Source: a virus. Taken from it: a stretch of 64,000 nucleotides of DNA. The notes beneath the pieces are model-generated. The model was not told the origin of the DNA, did not search any database, and saw only the letters and a program-made list of their open reading frames with translations. Of this stretch, positions 54,248 to 62,138 are shown piece after piece; position 1 is the stretch's first letter; each line of letters opens with the position of its first letter. A program made the position numbers and the translations under genes. The stretch lies in the IMG/VR virus record IMGVR_UViG_3300009078_000075, positions 1-64,000 of that record; one strand, written 5' to 3'.

Positions 54248-55119
54248 TTACTATTATTAAAAAATTTGTTACATCAAGTGGAAAGGAATTTGATTCGGAA
54301 GAAGCCGCATTGAAAGAAGAAAAAAATGAAATTATAGAGAAAATTGTTAATGACGTTCCAGATGAATTAATAAATGATGTTTTATCAATACTTGAAAAAA
54401 AGAATAATCAAAAATTACTATTAACAAAATTTGCTATGTTTAATAATAAAAAAGTAAGTGATAAAAAAGAAAAAGTAAGTGATAAAAAAGAAAAAGTAAG
54501 TGATAAAAAAGAAAAAGTAAGTGATAGAAAAGTAAGTAAGAAGAAAAGGAATAAAGGTCTTATATTGGGGGAGGATGCAAGAAGATATAAACAGGCACAA
54601 ATAGATAATAATGAGGAAAGAAAAAAATGTAAGGAAATGGGTTTAAAAATAAATAAAATTAAAAAAATTAGAAAACAAAAAAATGTTCCAGTGGATATGT
54701 TATTAATTAACCTTGTTGAGGAACAGACTAAAGAACTTATATTAAAAATACAAATCAGGGAAATTAAGAATCGTAGAAAAGAAAATGGAATTTGTGCAAG
54801 ATGTGGAAAATGTTATTCAATGGCTCATGTTTATAATATGGCATTAGAACATATAATAAAGGGTGAATTAGATTGGTGTCTTCCGGAACAATGGGAAGAT
54901 GAAAAAATAGCGGTGGATTGTTTAGAATGTGAGATTAATAGAATTATATCATTTGATCCTGAGGATTATGAAAAAGCAAAAAGAGATCCTGTTTATAATA
55001 TGAAAAGATTGGAAAAGTTAAGTAATATAAAAAGAATTTTTGATCTTTCTCCTGCTAAAAATTTAACAGGTTCCCCTACACCCAAAGAATTATTAAAAGT
55101 AAAATTTGAAAAGGAATGA
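54244..55119 (+). CDS. Repeat-containing hypothetical protein (291 aa)
   Basis: The protein has a helical start, then four near-identical 7-residue units KVSDKKE (21-base repeats), a basic linker, and a C-terminal part with CARCGKCYSMAHV and VDCLECEINRII that may bind zinc. It overlaps the preceding gene by ATGA. The repeat number is likely variable between relatives. Not recognised. Confidence 0.55.
   Translation: MITIIKKFVTSSGKEFDSEEAALKEEKNEIIEKIVNDVPDELINDVLSILEKKNNQKLLLTKFAMFNNKKVSDKKEKVSDKKEKVSDKKEKVSDRKVSKKKRNKGLILGEDARRYKQAQIDNNEERKKCKEMGLKINKIKKIRKQKNVPVDMLLINLVEEQTKELILKIQIREIKNRRKENGICARCGKCYSMAHVYNMALEHIIKGELDWCLPEQWEDEKIAVDCLECEINRIISFDPEDYEKAKRDPVYNMKRLEKLSNIKRIFDLSPAKNLTGSPTPKELLKVKFEKE
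54450..54535 (+). repeat. 21-base tandem repeats (about 4 units)
   Basis: AAAGTAAGTGATAAAAAAGAA is repeated in frame three to four times within the preceding gene. The last copy is slightly changed. Slippage-prone. Confidence 0.85.
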
Positions 55120-55131
55120 AAGGCAAAGAGG

Positions 55132-55785
55132 ATGAATTATATTGATGAGTTTTACAAGCTGAATTGTTCTCGGGATGTGCTTGCCGTCACCGGGGATCTG
55201 GGAAAAAAGACGGGGAAAGAAATTACGGAAGCAATGGCGATAAAACGGCAAATAAAAAAGATTCTGTTTGTAAGGGGGAAAAGGCAAATTCAAAGGGGAT
55301 GTGGCGTGGTAGATTTGTGCACTGGAAAGGCCTTGATCCCGGTACTAACTGCTCATTTATTCCCAATGCTTACAATTTCAATCGGGGTGGATATAAGGGA
55401 GCCCCTTTTAGATTTTAATACAGGGATCAAGAAATTTATTTACTTTAAAAAGGATATATATAGTGATTTGGTTTTTGATAATTATATCCGATATAATTAT
55501 AATGATTACATTTTGACTTGTTGCCATGGTTGTGGTGATTTGTCAACAAGGGTGATTGATATATTTTGTAGGTACAATAAATTTAAGCACCTGGTGTTAA
55601 TGCCGTGTTGCCGGGGGAATCAGGATAGGCATTTACCTGCATTTATAAAGAAAAAGATTGGAAGTTACATCGATTGGTGTTATTATTTGTATGAGCGGAT
55701 ACGGGTAGTTACATTAGATGTAAAGATGATTCAAGATTCAAATTGTCTTTCTCCCTGTAATGTGTTGATAGTGGCAAATAAATAA
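55132..55785 (+). CDS. RNA methyltransferase-like protein (Methyltransf/METTL25-like)
   Basis: The 217-residue protein has CGVVDLCTGKALIPVLTAHLF (motif I, D.C.G..), SIGVDI (strand 2), CCHGCGDLSTRVIDIF and LMPCCRGNQDRHLP, a motif set resembling the TRM13/METTL25-type methyltransferases (CHGCGDLT, PCC). The codon use is richer in GC than neighbours. It probably methylates RNA or protein; the target is unknown. It is followed by a class 2 motif. Confidence 0.6.
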   Translation: MNYIDEFYKLNCSRDVLAVTGDLGKKTGKEITEAMAIKRQIKKILFVRGKRQIQRGCGVVDLCTGKALIPVLTAHLFPMLTISIGVDIREPLLDFNTGIKKFIYFKKDIYSDLVFDNYIRYNYNDYILTCCHGCGDLSTRVIDIFCRYNKFKHLVLMPCCRGNQDRHLPAFIKKKIGSYIDWCYYLYERIRVVTLDVKMIQDSNCLSPCNVLIVANK

Positions 55786-55790
55786 ACGAA

Positions 55791-55804
55791 ATACATAATA
55801 ATAT
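55791..55804 (+). promoter_or_regulatory. Class 2 promoter motif
   Basis: AATACATAATAATATAG, 18 bases before the ATG of the 104-residue gene, with AGAAGGAGAA between. Confidence 0.5.
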
Positions 55805-55821
55805 AGAAGGAGAAAATAAAT

Positions 55822-56136
55822 ATGAGTTTAATCGTTTGGTTTATTCTTCAAATTATTGAGCTGGTAAAAGAAGAGGAACGTCAATTTTGGAAGGATGAGG
55901 GTTTCTCATTGGTTCCTATTTTTAAGAAAAAAGGGAAGTGGTATTTTTGGGATGAAATTTGGGCAGATTTTTATGGCCCTTTTGATACAAAACGGGAAGT
56001 GATAAAAGCGTTAAAGGATTATTGTTTTATTTTAGATATGGATATAAGAAAAAGCATTGAAGCAAATAAGGGGACTGTTTGGGCTGAGATTCAAAAAGGA
56101 ATTGCCTGTTCTTTTAAGGGGGAACATTATTTATGA
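55822..56136 (+). CDS. Hypothetical protein (104 aa)
   Basis: MSLIVWFILQIIELVKEEERQFWKDEG is a hydrophobic start, then WYFWDEIWADFYGPFDTKREVIKALKDY, a pattern common to phage small proteins that show a W-Y-W stretch (xDxxGPFxxxxEAxxALxxY). Overlaps the glycosyltransferase gene start. Unknown role. Confidence 0.6.
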   Translation: MSLIVWFILQIIELVKEEERQFWKDEGFSLVPIFKKKGKWYFWDEIWADFYGPFDTKREVIKALKDYCFILDMDIRKSIEANKGTVWAEIQKGIACSFKGEHYL

Positions 56137-57005
56137 TTATTTTTAATCATAAGGGGTTATCATGGTATCAAGATCCCGTGTTTGAATGTGTCCGTAAGTA
56201 CAATCCGAATGAGGATATTGTATTAATCGGGGATAACACAAATAAATACCTTGCTGATAAATATCATTTTATTTTTGCTCATAGGGATTGTCTTGATTAT
56301 TCTGACCGGTATAGGGGATTTTTAAGTAATGTTCAAATTATTGGAACAGTAAAGGGGGAAATAGGCATAAGGACAACCCTTGAAAGCCGTTTGAGATGGT
56401 TTAGAATATATACTTTTATGAAATCAAACGGGGTTAAGGATGCTTGGTATTTTGATAGTGATGTCCTGGTGTATCAGAATTTAAAAATGATCGAAGAAAA
56501 ATATAATGCCTTGCCCTATTGGATTATTGACACAATTTCCGGTAGTAGCACCCGAATAAATGATATTGATTACCTTAATGAGTTATGTGATACAATATAT
56601 CTGCTTCATTTGGACCCTAAATTTACATATAATCAAAGATTGCAGGTCCTTCAAAGGATTAATGATGGGAAGCAATACAATTTCTGTGATATGACTTGTA
56701 TCGATCAATTTCGAAAGAATAACAGTGGAAGTATAGGGGATTTATCCAATATATTAAATGGATGTACCTTTGATCCTAATATAAATAATCTTGAAATAAA
56801 TATGAAACCCTCACCATATCGTTTTTCACAAGTAATTTCAGATCGAGGACAGCCGAGAAAGAAAATAATGATGTCAAAAGACGATATGGGGAAATACCCC
56901 TATGGGTTTGATGAGATCAGTCAGCAAAATATACGGTTGTATACACTTAATATGAGCTGGCTCCCTCCACAGGAATTTAGTCGAATTTATAATAGTGATA
57001 CATAA
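56133..57005 (+). CDS. Glycosyltransferase-like protein (GT-A)
   Basis: The 290-residue protein starts IIFNHKGLSWYQDPVF, IVLIGDN (donor strand), and DAWYFDSDVLV (DxD metal site, about 109-119). It has YNFCDMTCIDQF (Trp/Asp acceptor region) and a long C-terminal tail. Very likely a sugar-nucleotide transferase. The acceptor may be host surface sugar or DNA. The gene's stop overlaps a class 2 motif. Confidence 0.7.
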   Translation: MIIFNHKGLSWYQDPVFECVRKYNPNEDIVLIGDNTNKYLADKYHFIFAHRDCLDYSDRYRGFLSNVQIIGTVKGEIGIRTTLESRLRWFRIYTFMKSNGVKDAWYFDSDVLVYQNLKMIEEKYNALPYWIIDTISGSSTRINDIDYLNELCDTIYLLHLDPKFTYNQRLQVLQRINDGKQYNFCDMTCIDQFRKNNSGSIGDLSNILNGCTFDPNINNLEINMKPSPYRFSQVISDRGQPRKKIMMSKDDMGKYPYGFDEISQQNIRLYTLNMSWLPPQEFSRIYNSDT

Positions 57006-57012
57006 TATAAAT
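56997..57012 (+). promoter_or_regulatory. Class 2 promoter motif
   Basis: GATACATAATATAAATAG overlaps the glycosyltransferase stop; GAGGTGACA follows as ribosome site. Confidence 0.5.
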
Positions 57013-57022
57013 AGAGGTGACA

Positions 57023-57427
57023 ATGATTCCCGTATACCAATTGATTAATTCTCTTAGTAAGGGTGATTGTTTTCGGGCGTGTGTAGCTTCAATTTTAGAG
57101 CTTCCCATTGAAGAGGTCCCTAATTTTATGGAAGACGGGGAAGATAAATTTAATGATCATATTGTAGATTGGATAAAGGATAGAACTTTTACTATTCGAT
57201 ATGTTGAGATTAATAATGACGATGATCAGAAGGAATTTGAACAAACAACAAAGGATCATTATGTGATTGCTATTGGTCAAAACGCTTTTTGTTATCACGC
57301 AGTGGTTTGGAGGAATGGGAAAATTGTACATGATCCGAATCCAAATGGAAGGTATTTTCCTTTTTTAGAAAAGCCAACTGCATTTGTTTATTTTGAACAT
57401 AAGGGGACCGGGGAAATTTTATTTTAG
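57023..57427 (+). CDS. Papain/C39-like cysteine peptidase-like protein (134 aa)
   Basis: The ATG at 57023 has GAGGTGACA directly before it. KGDCFRACVASILELPIEEVPNF (catalytic Cys), YHAVVWRNGKIVHDPNP (His and Asp/Asn) match a small phage family of papain-fold proteins. The peptidase could process phage or host proteins, but many members are of unknown activity. Confidence 0.65.
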   Translation: MIPVYQLINSLSKGDCFRACVASILELPIEEVPNFMEDGEDKFNDHIVDWIKDRTFTIRYVEINNDDDQKEFEQTTKDHYVIAIGQNAFCYHAVVWRNGKIVHDPNPNGRYFPFLEKPTAFVYFEHKGTGEILF

Positions 57428-57440
57428 AGGAGGGGGATAT

Positions 57441-57644
57441 ATGGTTACCGATCACGACCGAGATATGATTTGCTATTTTTTGAAAGAAAAAGGTGATATT
57501 ACTCGGTGGGGGGAATGGGAAGAACGTAAAGCTGATATTGAGAAGGAATACCCCGAGTTAATTGATGCATTGAATAGGCTTATAATTGCAGAAAGAACTC
57601 TTAAAGCAATAGTTGATATGATTGGAAACGATTGTGTTTATTAA
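57441..57644 (+). CDS. Small hypothetical protein (67 aa)
   Basis: The start at 57441 follows AGGAGGGGGAT. The product MVTDHDRDMICYFLKEKGDITRWGEW... is helical and charged. It is the last gene before a terminator. Not recognised. Confidence 0.55.
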   Translation: MVTDHDRDMICYFLKEKGDITRWGEWEERKADIEKEYPELIDALNRLIIAERTLKAIVDMIGNDCVY

Positions 57645-57704
57645 TTATTTCACATAATTACATCCCTTTTCACATTCCTTTTCTTTTTTCTTATACTATT
57701 ACAT

Positions 57705-57745
57705 AAAAAGAGGTATCATTTTTATTGATACCTCTTTCTTTTTCC
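57705..57745 (+). terminator. Rho-independent terminator
   Basis: AAAGAGGTATCA-N7-TGATACCTCTTT is a perfect 12-bp stem (57707-57718 with 57726-57737) followed by TCTTTCTTTTT. It should end the operon before the next class 1 promoter. The homologous place at 27880-27915 has lost most of its dyad. Confidence 0.8.
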
Positions 57746-57773
57746 TGTGCATATTTCTTGCATTTATATGAAT

Positions 57774-57820
57774 TGACCGATCAAAAAGGTAATATATGCC
57801 GATATATATAATAGAGAGGG
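57774..57820 (+). promoter_or_regulatory. Class 1 phage promoter
   Basis: TTGACCGATCAAAAAGG with TGCCGATATATATAATAG 23 bases on. Leader GAGAGGGAAATAAAGAAACCC. The best match to the consensus. Confidence 0.8.
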
Positions 57821-57852
57821 AAATAAAGAAACCCTAACATAGGAGAAAGATA

Positions 57853-58050
57853 ATGAGATTGTTCATATCAAAAATTAACGGTAGTGAGAATTTATTAATT
57901 GAAGCAGCTGTATTTAGTAATGGTGTTACTGATGAAATACTTGAAGAGTTGGCTCCTGGTGAAATGATTTTTGGCGTATCATTTGAAGAAATCTTGGAAC
58001 TTGTCGAAGCGGAGGATTATAAGGGGTATATAGAGATTGATGTAAATTGA
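57853..58050 (+). CDS. Small hypothetical protein, paralogue of 21630-21818
   Basis: The 65-residue protein MRLFISKINGSENLLIEAAVFSNG...EDYKGYIEIDVN aligns end to end with the gene within the split MuF locus. It has its own class 1 promoter, and the terminator before it isolates it as a single gene. Its function is unknown; a small acidic alpha/beta protein. Confidence 0.65.
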   Translation: MRLFISKINGSENLLIEAAVFSNGVTDEILEELAPGEMIFGVSFEEILELVEAEDYKGYIEIDVN

Positions 58051-58061
58051 TTTAATATAAT

Positions 58062-58105
58062 TAACCGATCAAAAAGGTAATATATGCCGATATATATAAT
58101 AGAGA
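58062..58105 (+). promoter_or_regulatory. Class 1 phage promoter
   Basis: CCGATCAAAAAGG, 23 bases later GCCGATATATATAATAGAG, before the SprT-like gene. The leader after it differs from the others (ATGAATTTAATG). Confidence 0.75.
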
Positions 58106-58148
58106 TGAATTTAATGTAATCTTTTAAAATCAACATAAAGGGGATATT

Positions 58149-58517
58149 ATGAAAGACTCCCTGGTCGAACAGAAAATTAATGACATATTTGATAAAGCGG
58201 AACAGGTATATGGACGTTCCTTTAATCGTCCTGCCCTTTATTTTACAGAGGGCAAGGCAATGATATTGGCAATGGCTTATGTGAAGTCAAATTATATTAA
58301 TTTCAACCCTTATTTCATGGGGATTGCATTGGAAACCGTGTTGAATGAAACCGTGATTCATGAAGCTGCCCATATTATTGCCCATCAACTTTATGGATGT
58401 AAAGCATTTGGACATTCCCCATTGTGGGCAGGTGTAGCAAGGAAATTAGGATTAGAAAAGCCTCAAAGGATAACCTTAATAGATTTTCCACAAAAATTAA
58501 AACCCATCCGATATTAA
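58149..58517 (+). CDS. SprT-like zinc metallopeptidase
   Basis: The 122-residue protein has VIHEAAHIIAHQLYG (HExxH, about 73-88) and, 15 residues on, FGHSPLWAGVARKLG (third His in the SprT-type GHxxxW). It is close to the SprT/Spartan protease domain in length and motif. Such proteases cleave DNA-protein crosslinks; a phage copy may keep DNA free of bound proteins. It is monocistronic behind a class 1 promoter. Confidence 0.75.
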   Translation: MKDSLVEQKINDIFDKAEQVYGRSFNRPALYFTEGKAMILAMAYVKSNYINFNPYFMGIALETVLNETVIHEAAHIIAHQLYGCKAFGHSPLWAGVARKLGLEKPQRITLIDFPQKLKPIRY

Positions 58518-58786
58518 ATATAGGATATAATTCCCTTCCACAATCCCCTTGAATGATTCAAATACCCCTGGCCCTGATAATGGCCCCCCGGCATGTGATC
58601 GTGCATTTGGAGGGGTCTTCTTGGTAATGTTTTTAATAAAACATTTCTTTGTTCCTTAAATATCTTAATAAAACATATCTTTTACTATATAAAAATTTTA
58701 AATATATGTATATTATAAAATGAATGAATGATTTATTGTTTCTTAAATTTTTTAACCAAAAAAGGGGAGAAATGGGAGAATAATTT

Positions 58787-59737
58787 ATGCCTTGGAAAAT
58801 TGAAAAGATTTCGATTCCGGATCAAAGTGGAAAAACAGTTGATAAAAATATTATCGTTATGGACCCATCGGGGAACCCTGTATGGATTCATGAACATGAT
58901 AAAAAAGAAGTAGGGGTGGATGCCGGACATTATTTTTCAAAGATCCCCGAGTTACTTGAAGAGCAACGGACGTTAAAGAAAAGTAAAAAGGATGTGGATG
59001 ATCAATTGGCCGCTTTGAAAGCATCCTTTGACGGGATTGATGATCCGGTGAAGGCGAAAGAAGCCCTTGACATTATCAAGAATCTTGATGCAAAGAAACT
59101 TGTTGATGCAAAGAAAATAGATGAATTGAAAATGCAATTGAAAGGTGAATATGATCAAGCGTTGCTAAAGGTAACAGGGGAAAATAAAACGATTATTGAA
59201 AAACTTACCGCTGATTTACAGAAGAGTCAATCACATATACATTCCCTTACTATTTCAAATGCTTTTAGAAGCTCAAAGATTTTAAATGGGGAAGACAAGA
59301 AAGTGATTGTCCCCGTTGACATGGCAGAGAAATATTGGGCTGATTATTTTAAACCTACTGAAGTAAATGGTAAATTGGTTCCCGTTGCTTCAATTGGGGA
59401 TAAGCCTATTTATAGTAAAGAGAAACCGGGTGAATTGGCTGATTTTGATGAAGCCATTATGACGATTATTTCTGATTATTGTCCTTTCAAGGAATCGATA
59501 TTGAAAGGAAATCAAAATTCAGGTGGTGGATCAACGGGTGGAGGTAATGGTGGTGGTAATGGAGGGGTGAGGGATATTTCTTCATATAAATCTGATGCCG
59601 ATTTTAAAACCCCTAAAGAAAAGCAGGAATACATTACAAAATACGGTCTTGACAAGTTTCAAGGGCTGGTAAGGGCTGGAAGGTCCTCTCGTGTTTCTGA
59701 CATGAAGAAGGCGGGACAGGCCCCTTTACATAAGTAA
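58787..59737 (+). CDS. Head scaffolding-like protein
   Basis: The 316-residue protein has an N-terminal 50-residue part, a long charged coiled coil (about 60-150, KKSKKDVDDQLAALKASFDGIDD), a mid part with a HSLTISNAFRSSKILNG helix, a Gly/Ser-rich linker (GGGSTGGGNGGGNGG) and a basic end (FQGLVRAGRSSRVSD). It lies directly before the major capsid gene, as scaffolds do. It would guide procapsid assembly. Confidence 0.75.
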   Translation: MPWKIEKISIPDQSGKTVDKNIIVMDPSGNPVWIHEHDKKEVGVDAGHYFSKIPELLEEQRTLKKSKKDVDDQLAALKASFDGIDDPVKAKEALDIIKNLDAKKLVDAKKIDELKMQLKGEYDQALLKVTGENKTIIEKLTADLQKSQSHIHSLTISNAFRSSKILNGEDKKVIVPVDMAEKYWADYFKPTEVNGKLVPVASIGDKPIYSKEKPGELADFDEAIMTIISDYCPFKESILKGNQNSGGGSTGGGNGGGNGGVRDISSYKSDADFKTPKEKQEYITKYGLDKFQGLVRAGRSSRVSDMKKAGQAPLHK

Positions 59738-59824
59738 GCGATATAAATTCTATTTTTTGAGAGATTTAAAAAATAGGATTAAAGTTTTAAGGGAGATCCT
59801 AATAAGGTATGCTGTTCGGGAGAT

Positions 59825-59841
59825 CCAGCAGCTGGTTTTTT
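59825..59841 (+). terminator. Small hairpin with T-run before capsid gene
   Basis: CCAGCAGCTGG followed by six T, with GGGAGATCC repeated just before (59791 and 59818). It may be a weak terminator or attenuator that lets scaffold and capsid be made in different amounts. Confidence 0.35.
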
Positions 59842-59872
59842 ACATTTTTTCATTTTTAAAAAGGAGTTAAAA

Positions 59873-60901
59873 ATGAACGCTGGATTTTATATTCGTCGGA
59901 TTCCAAAGGCCGCTGGTACTGCAAGCGATTTTAAAGTTTATCATGAACAGTTTTATGGTGGAATGTATGAAGAGCTTTCACAGGAAGTTGATATTTTTAA
60001 TGTTGCTTCCCGGAACACCATCCGATTGATCACCCAGGATCAGCTCGGTGATTATGAGAAAGAATCATTTTTTGATAGGGTTTCGAGTTTGGTTACTCGT
60101 AGGGATACCACTTCTGTTTCAGCTGCTACTTCTCAAAAAATGACTCAAGGAGAAATTGTTGGCGTAAAGGTTAATCGTAAGATTGGCCCCGTTGATGAAA
60201 CGCTTGACGCCTGGGAAAAAGTTGGGAAATATGGTGAAGAGGCCCAGAAGGAAATGAGTTTTCAGCTCGGAAAACAGATCGGTGAGGAAATTGCTCATGA
60301 TATGGTGGAATCAAGCATTAACTGTATTGAGGCGGCTCTTTCAGGGCAGGCTGACAATACGTATGATGCTACTGGGCAGACTACAAAAACCATGACTGTT
60401 ACTCATTTGCTTAATGGTCTTGCAAAAATGGGTGATAAAGCTTCTAAAGTGCTTTGCTGGTTTATGCATAGCAAGCAGTATTTTGATCTTATGAAGCAGG
60501 CTGTTTCCGATAAGATCTATGAGGAAGCGGGTGTTGTGGTGTACGGGGGGACCCCTGGTACCCTTGGACGCCCTTGTGTTGTGGTTGATGCCGATGGGCT
60601 TTATCTCGGTGCCGATTCATTGGATACTACTTATCAGTGTCTGGGTCTTGTTGAAAATGCCGGTATCGTTTGTGAATCCGAGTCAAAACGTCTTGTGGAT
60701 GAGATTGTGACAGGTCTTGAAAACTTGGTTTTCAGGATTCAGGGTGAGTATGCTTATAATCTCAAAATCAAGGGGTTTGCATGGGACACGACCAATGGTG
60801 GGGCCAATCCTACGGAAGCAAGCATTCGGACCGCTACAAACTGGGACAAAGTGTATTCCAGTGCGAAAAATCTTGCTGGTATTCGTATCGTTACTCAGTA
60901 A
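59873..60901 (+). CDS. Major capsid protein
   Basis: The 342-residue protein has VASRNTIRLITQDQLGDYEKESFFDRVSSLVTRRDTTSVSA, then KMTQGEIVGVKVNRKIGPVDETLDAWEKVGK, features of a family of phage capsid proteins, and a C-terminal GEYAYNLKIKGFAWDTTNGG. It is preceded by a strong AAGGAGTTAAA ribosome site. Its codon use is richer in G/C than the rest, as expected for a highly expressed structural gene. Neighbours (scaffold, DnaT-like connector, head-tail genes) support the call. Confidence 0.82.
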   Translation: MNAGFYIRRIPKAAGTASDFKVYHEQFYGGMYEELSQEVDIFNVASRNTIRLITQDQLGDYEKESFFDRVSSLVTRRDTTSVSAATSQKMTQGEIVGVKVNRKIGPVDETLDAWEKVGKYGEEAQKEMSFQLGKQIGEEIAHDMVESSINCIEAALSGQADNTYDATGQTTKTMTVTHLLNGLAKMGDKASKVLCWFMHSKQYFDLMKQAVSDKIYEEAGVVVYGGTPGTLGRPCVVVDADGLYLGADSLDTTYQCLGLVENAGIVCESESKRLVDEIVTGLENLVFRIQGEYAYNLKIKGFAWDTTNGGANPTEASIRTATNWDKVYSSAKNLAGIRIVTQ

Positions 60902-60931
60902 ATTTTATCTCTAAGAAAAGGGGAGAAACTT

Positions 60932-61714
60932 ATGAGATACATTGTTTTTGATAAATGGACAGTAGAGCGGATCGAAAGATCCGCTCTTATTGCCATTGGT
61001 GATTTTTTGAAATCCGAGAATCATTTGGTTGAGTATTTTCCGCCATCATGCCTTTCTTCATGTTTGCCCTCTACTCCAATTGATCAATTAGATGGGGTAT
61101 TTACTTGGGGGGCCAATAATTTATCCGTTATTGATTATTATAAAAAGAATGCTCCGAATGTCCCCATTTATACAGTAGATTCCGGATATTTAAGACGTGA
61201 TTTAATGTATAAATATATTCTTAAAAATGGAAAATTTCCTGTAATTGGGGCTTCTGATGATCGATTTAAAGCACTTGGATTGAAAATAAAGAGCACTTGG
61301 AGTGCCGAAGGACATATCCTTGTTATTGCACAAAATCATCATGAAGAGTGGTATGATCAAACGGTGAAGCAATTAAATAGTATTGTCAAAGATACAAAGG
61401 AAATAAGGATTCGTCCGTATCCCTCTGATGTAAATATAAAAGAGGAATATGGGAAGACTTTAAAAGAAGATTTAAAGGGATGTTTTGCCGTTGTCACATA
61501 CAATTCAGCGTGTCTTTATGAAGCCCTTATAAAAACTATTCCTGTATTTTGTAGTCAAGATTGTCCCGCCTCTATTTTCTGTGAGACAAATTTATATAAG
61601 ATTATGAAGGCTGTTCAATTGGGGGATGATGTTAATCAATTTTTGTATGATGTTGCTTATTCTCAATACACAATGGATGAATTGAGGAAAGGTATTTTTA
61701 CTTCGATTCTTTAA
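60932..61714 (+). CDS. Glycosyltransferase-like protein (GT-B)
   Basis: The 260-residue protein has a Rossmann-like start (MRYIVFDKWTVERIERSALIAI), GVFTWGANNLSVIDYYKK, IYTVDSGYLRRDL, and a late FAVVTYNSACLYEALIKTIPVFCSQ, the binding-site form of capsule-type GT-B enzymes. Similar proteins lie within phage structural operons. It may glycosylate a virion protein. It is between the capsid and connector genes, unusual for a metabolic enzyme. Confidence 0.6.
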   Translation: MRYIVFDKWTVERIERSALIAIGDFLKSENHLVEYFPPSCLSSCLPSTPIDQLDGVFTWGANNLSVIDYYKKNAPNVPIYTVDSGYLRRDLMYKYILKNGKFPVIGASDDRFKALGLKIKSTWSAEGHILVIAQNHHEEWYDQTVKQLNSIVKDTKEIRIRPYPSDVNIKEEYGKTLKEDLKGCFAVVTYNSACLYEALIKTIPVFCSQDCPASIFCETNLYKIMKAVQLGDDVNQFLYDVAYSQYTMDELRKGIFTSIL

Positions 61715-61735
61715 TTATAAGAAATGGATTAAAAA

Positions 61736-62137
61736 ATGGGGAATGAAGCAGGGATGTCATACAGACATTATTGTTTTAGCGTTTGTTTGGAAACCTTTGC
61801 GATATTGCTAATTGGTACTGCAATTGTTGAGATGCATATTTTACATTTGGCAAATCCCGTTTGTTATCTTACTACAATTGGATCACTTATTTTTTCAATT
61901 GGATCTGGGTATTATGCAAAGATTATTAAATGGAATAGAGCAAAAGAGCAATGTTCAGAATGTAATGGATATATTAAACAAATATTACATTTGAAAAATG
62001 AGGCAATTAAGAAAATAAATTTAAAAATAAAATATGAAGAAAATATATCTCTTTTAAAAGGGTTAATTATGAAGGGACAATTAAAAAATAAAAAATATAT
62101 ATTGCTTTTAAAAAAGTTGATTAAGAAGGGATATTAA
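61736..62137 (+). CDS. Membrane protein with charged tail (133 aa)
   Basis: Two hydrophobic helices (about 12-32 and 38-60), then a long basic coiled-coil tail (KNEAIKKINLKIKYEENISLLKGL...). It has no obvious signal cleavage. Function unknown. It starts 22 bases after the glycosyltransferase and ends 2 bases before the connector gene. Confidence 0.55.
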   Translation: MGNEAGMSYRHYCFSVCLETFAILLIGTAIVEMHILHLANPVCYLTTIGSLIFSIGSGYYAKIIKWNRAKEQCSECNGYIKQILHLKNEAIKKINLKIKYEENISLLKGLIMKGQLKNKKYILLLKKLIKKGY

Positions 62138-62138
62138 A

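Noticed and set aside
39862-54535. CRISPR array from the 27-base repeats (39862) or 21-base repeats (54450)
   Set aside because: Only two copies with one spacer in the first case, and in-frame tandem coding repeats without spacers in the second; no cas genes.
58518-58786. GC-rich stretch after the SprT gene as a terminator (CCCCT ... AGGGG around 58576-58616)
   Set aside because: Pairing is broken and long-range, with no T-run immediately after; I could not support a specific element. No gene is seen in this gap.
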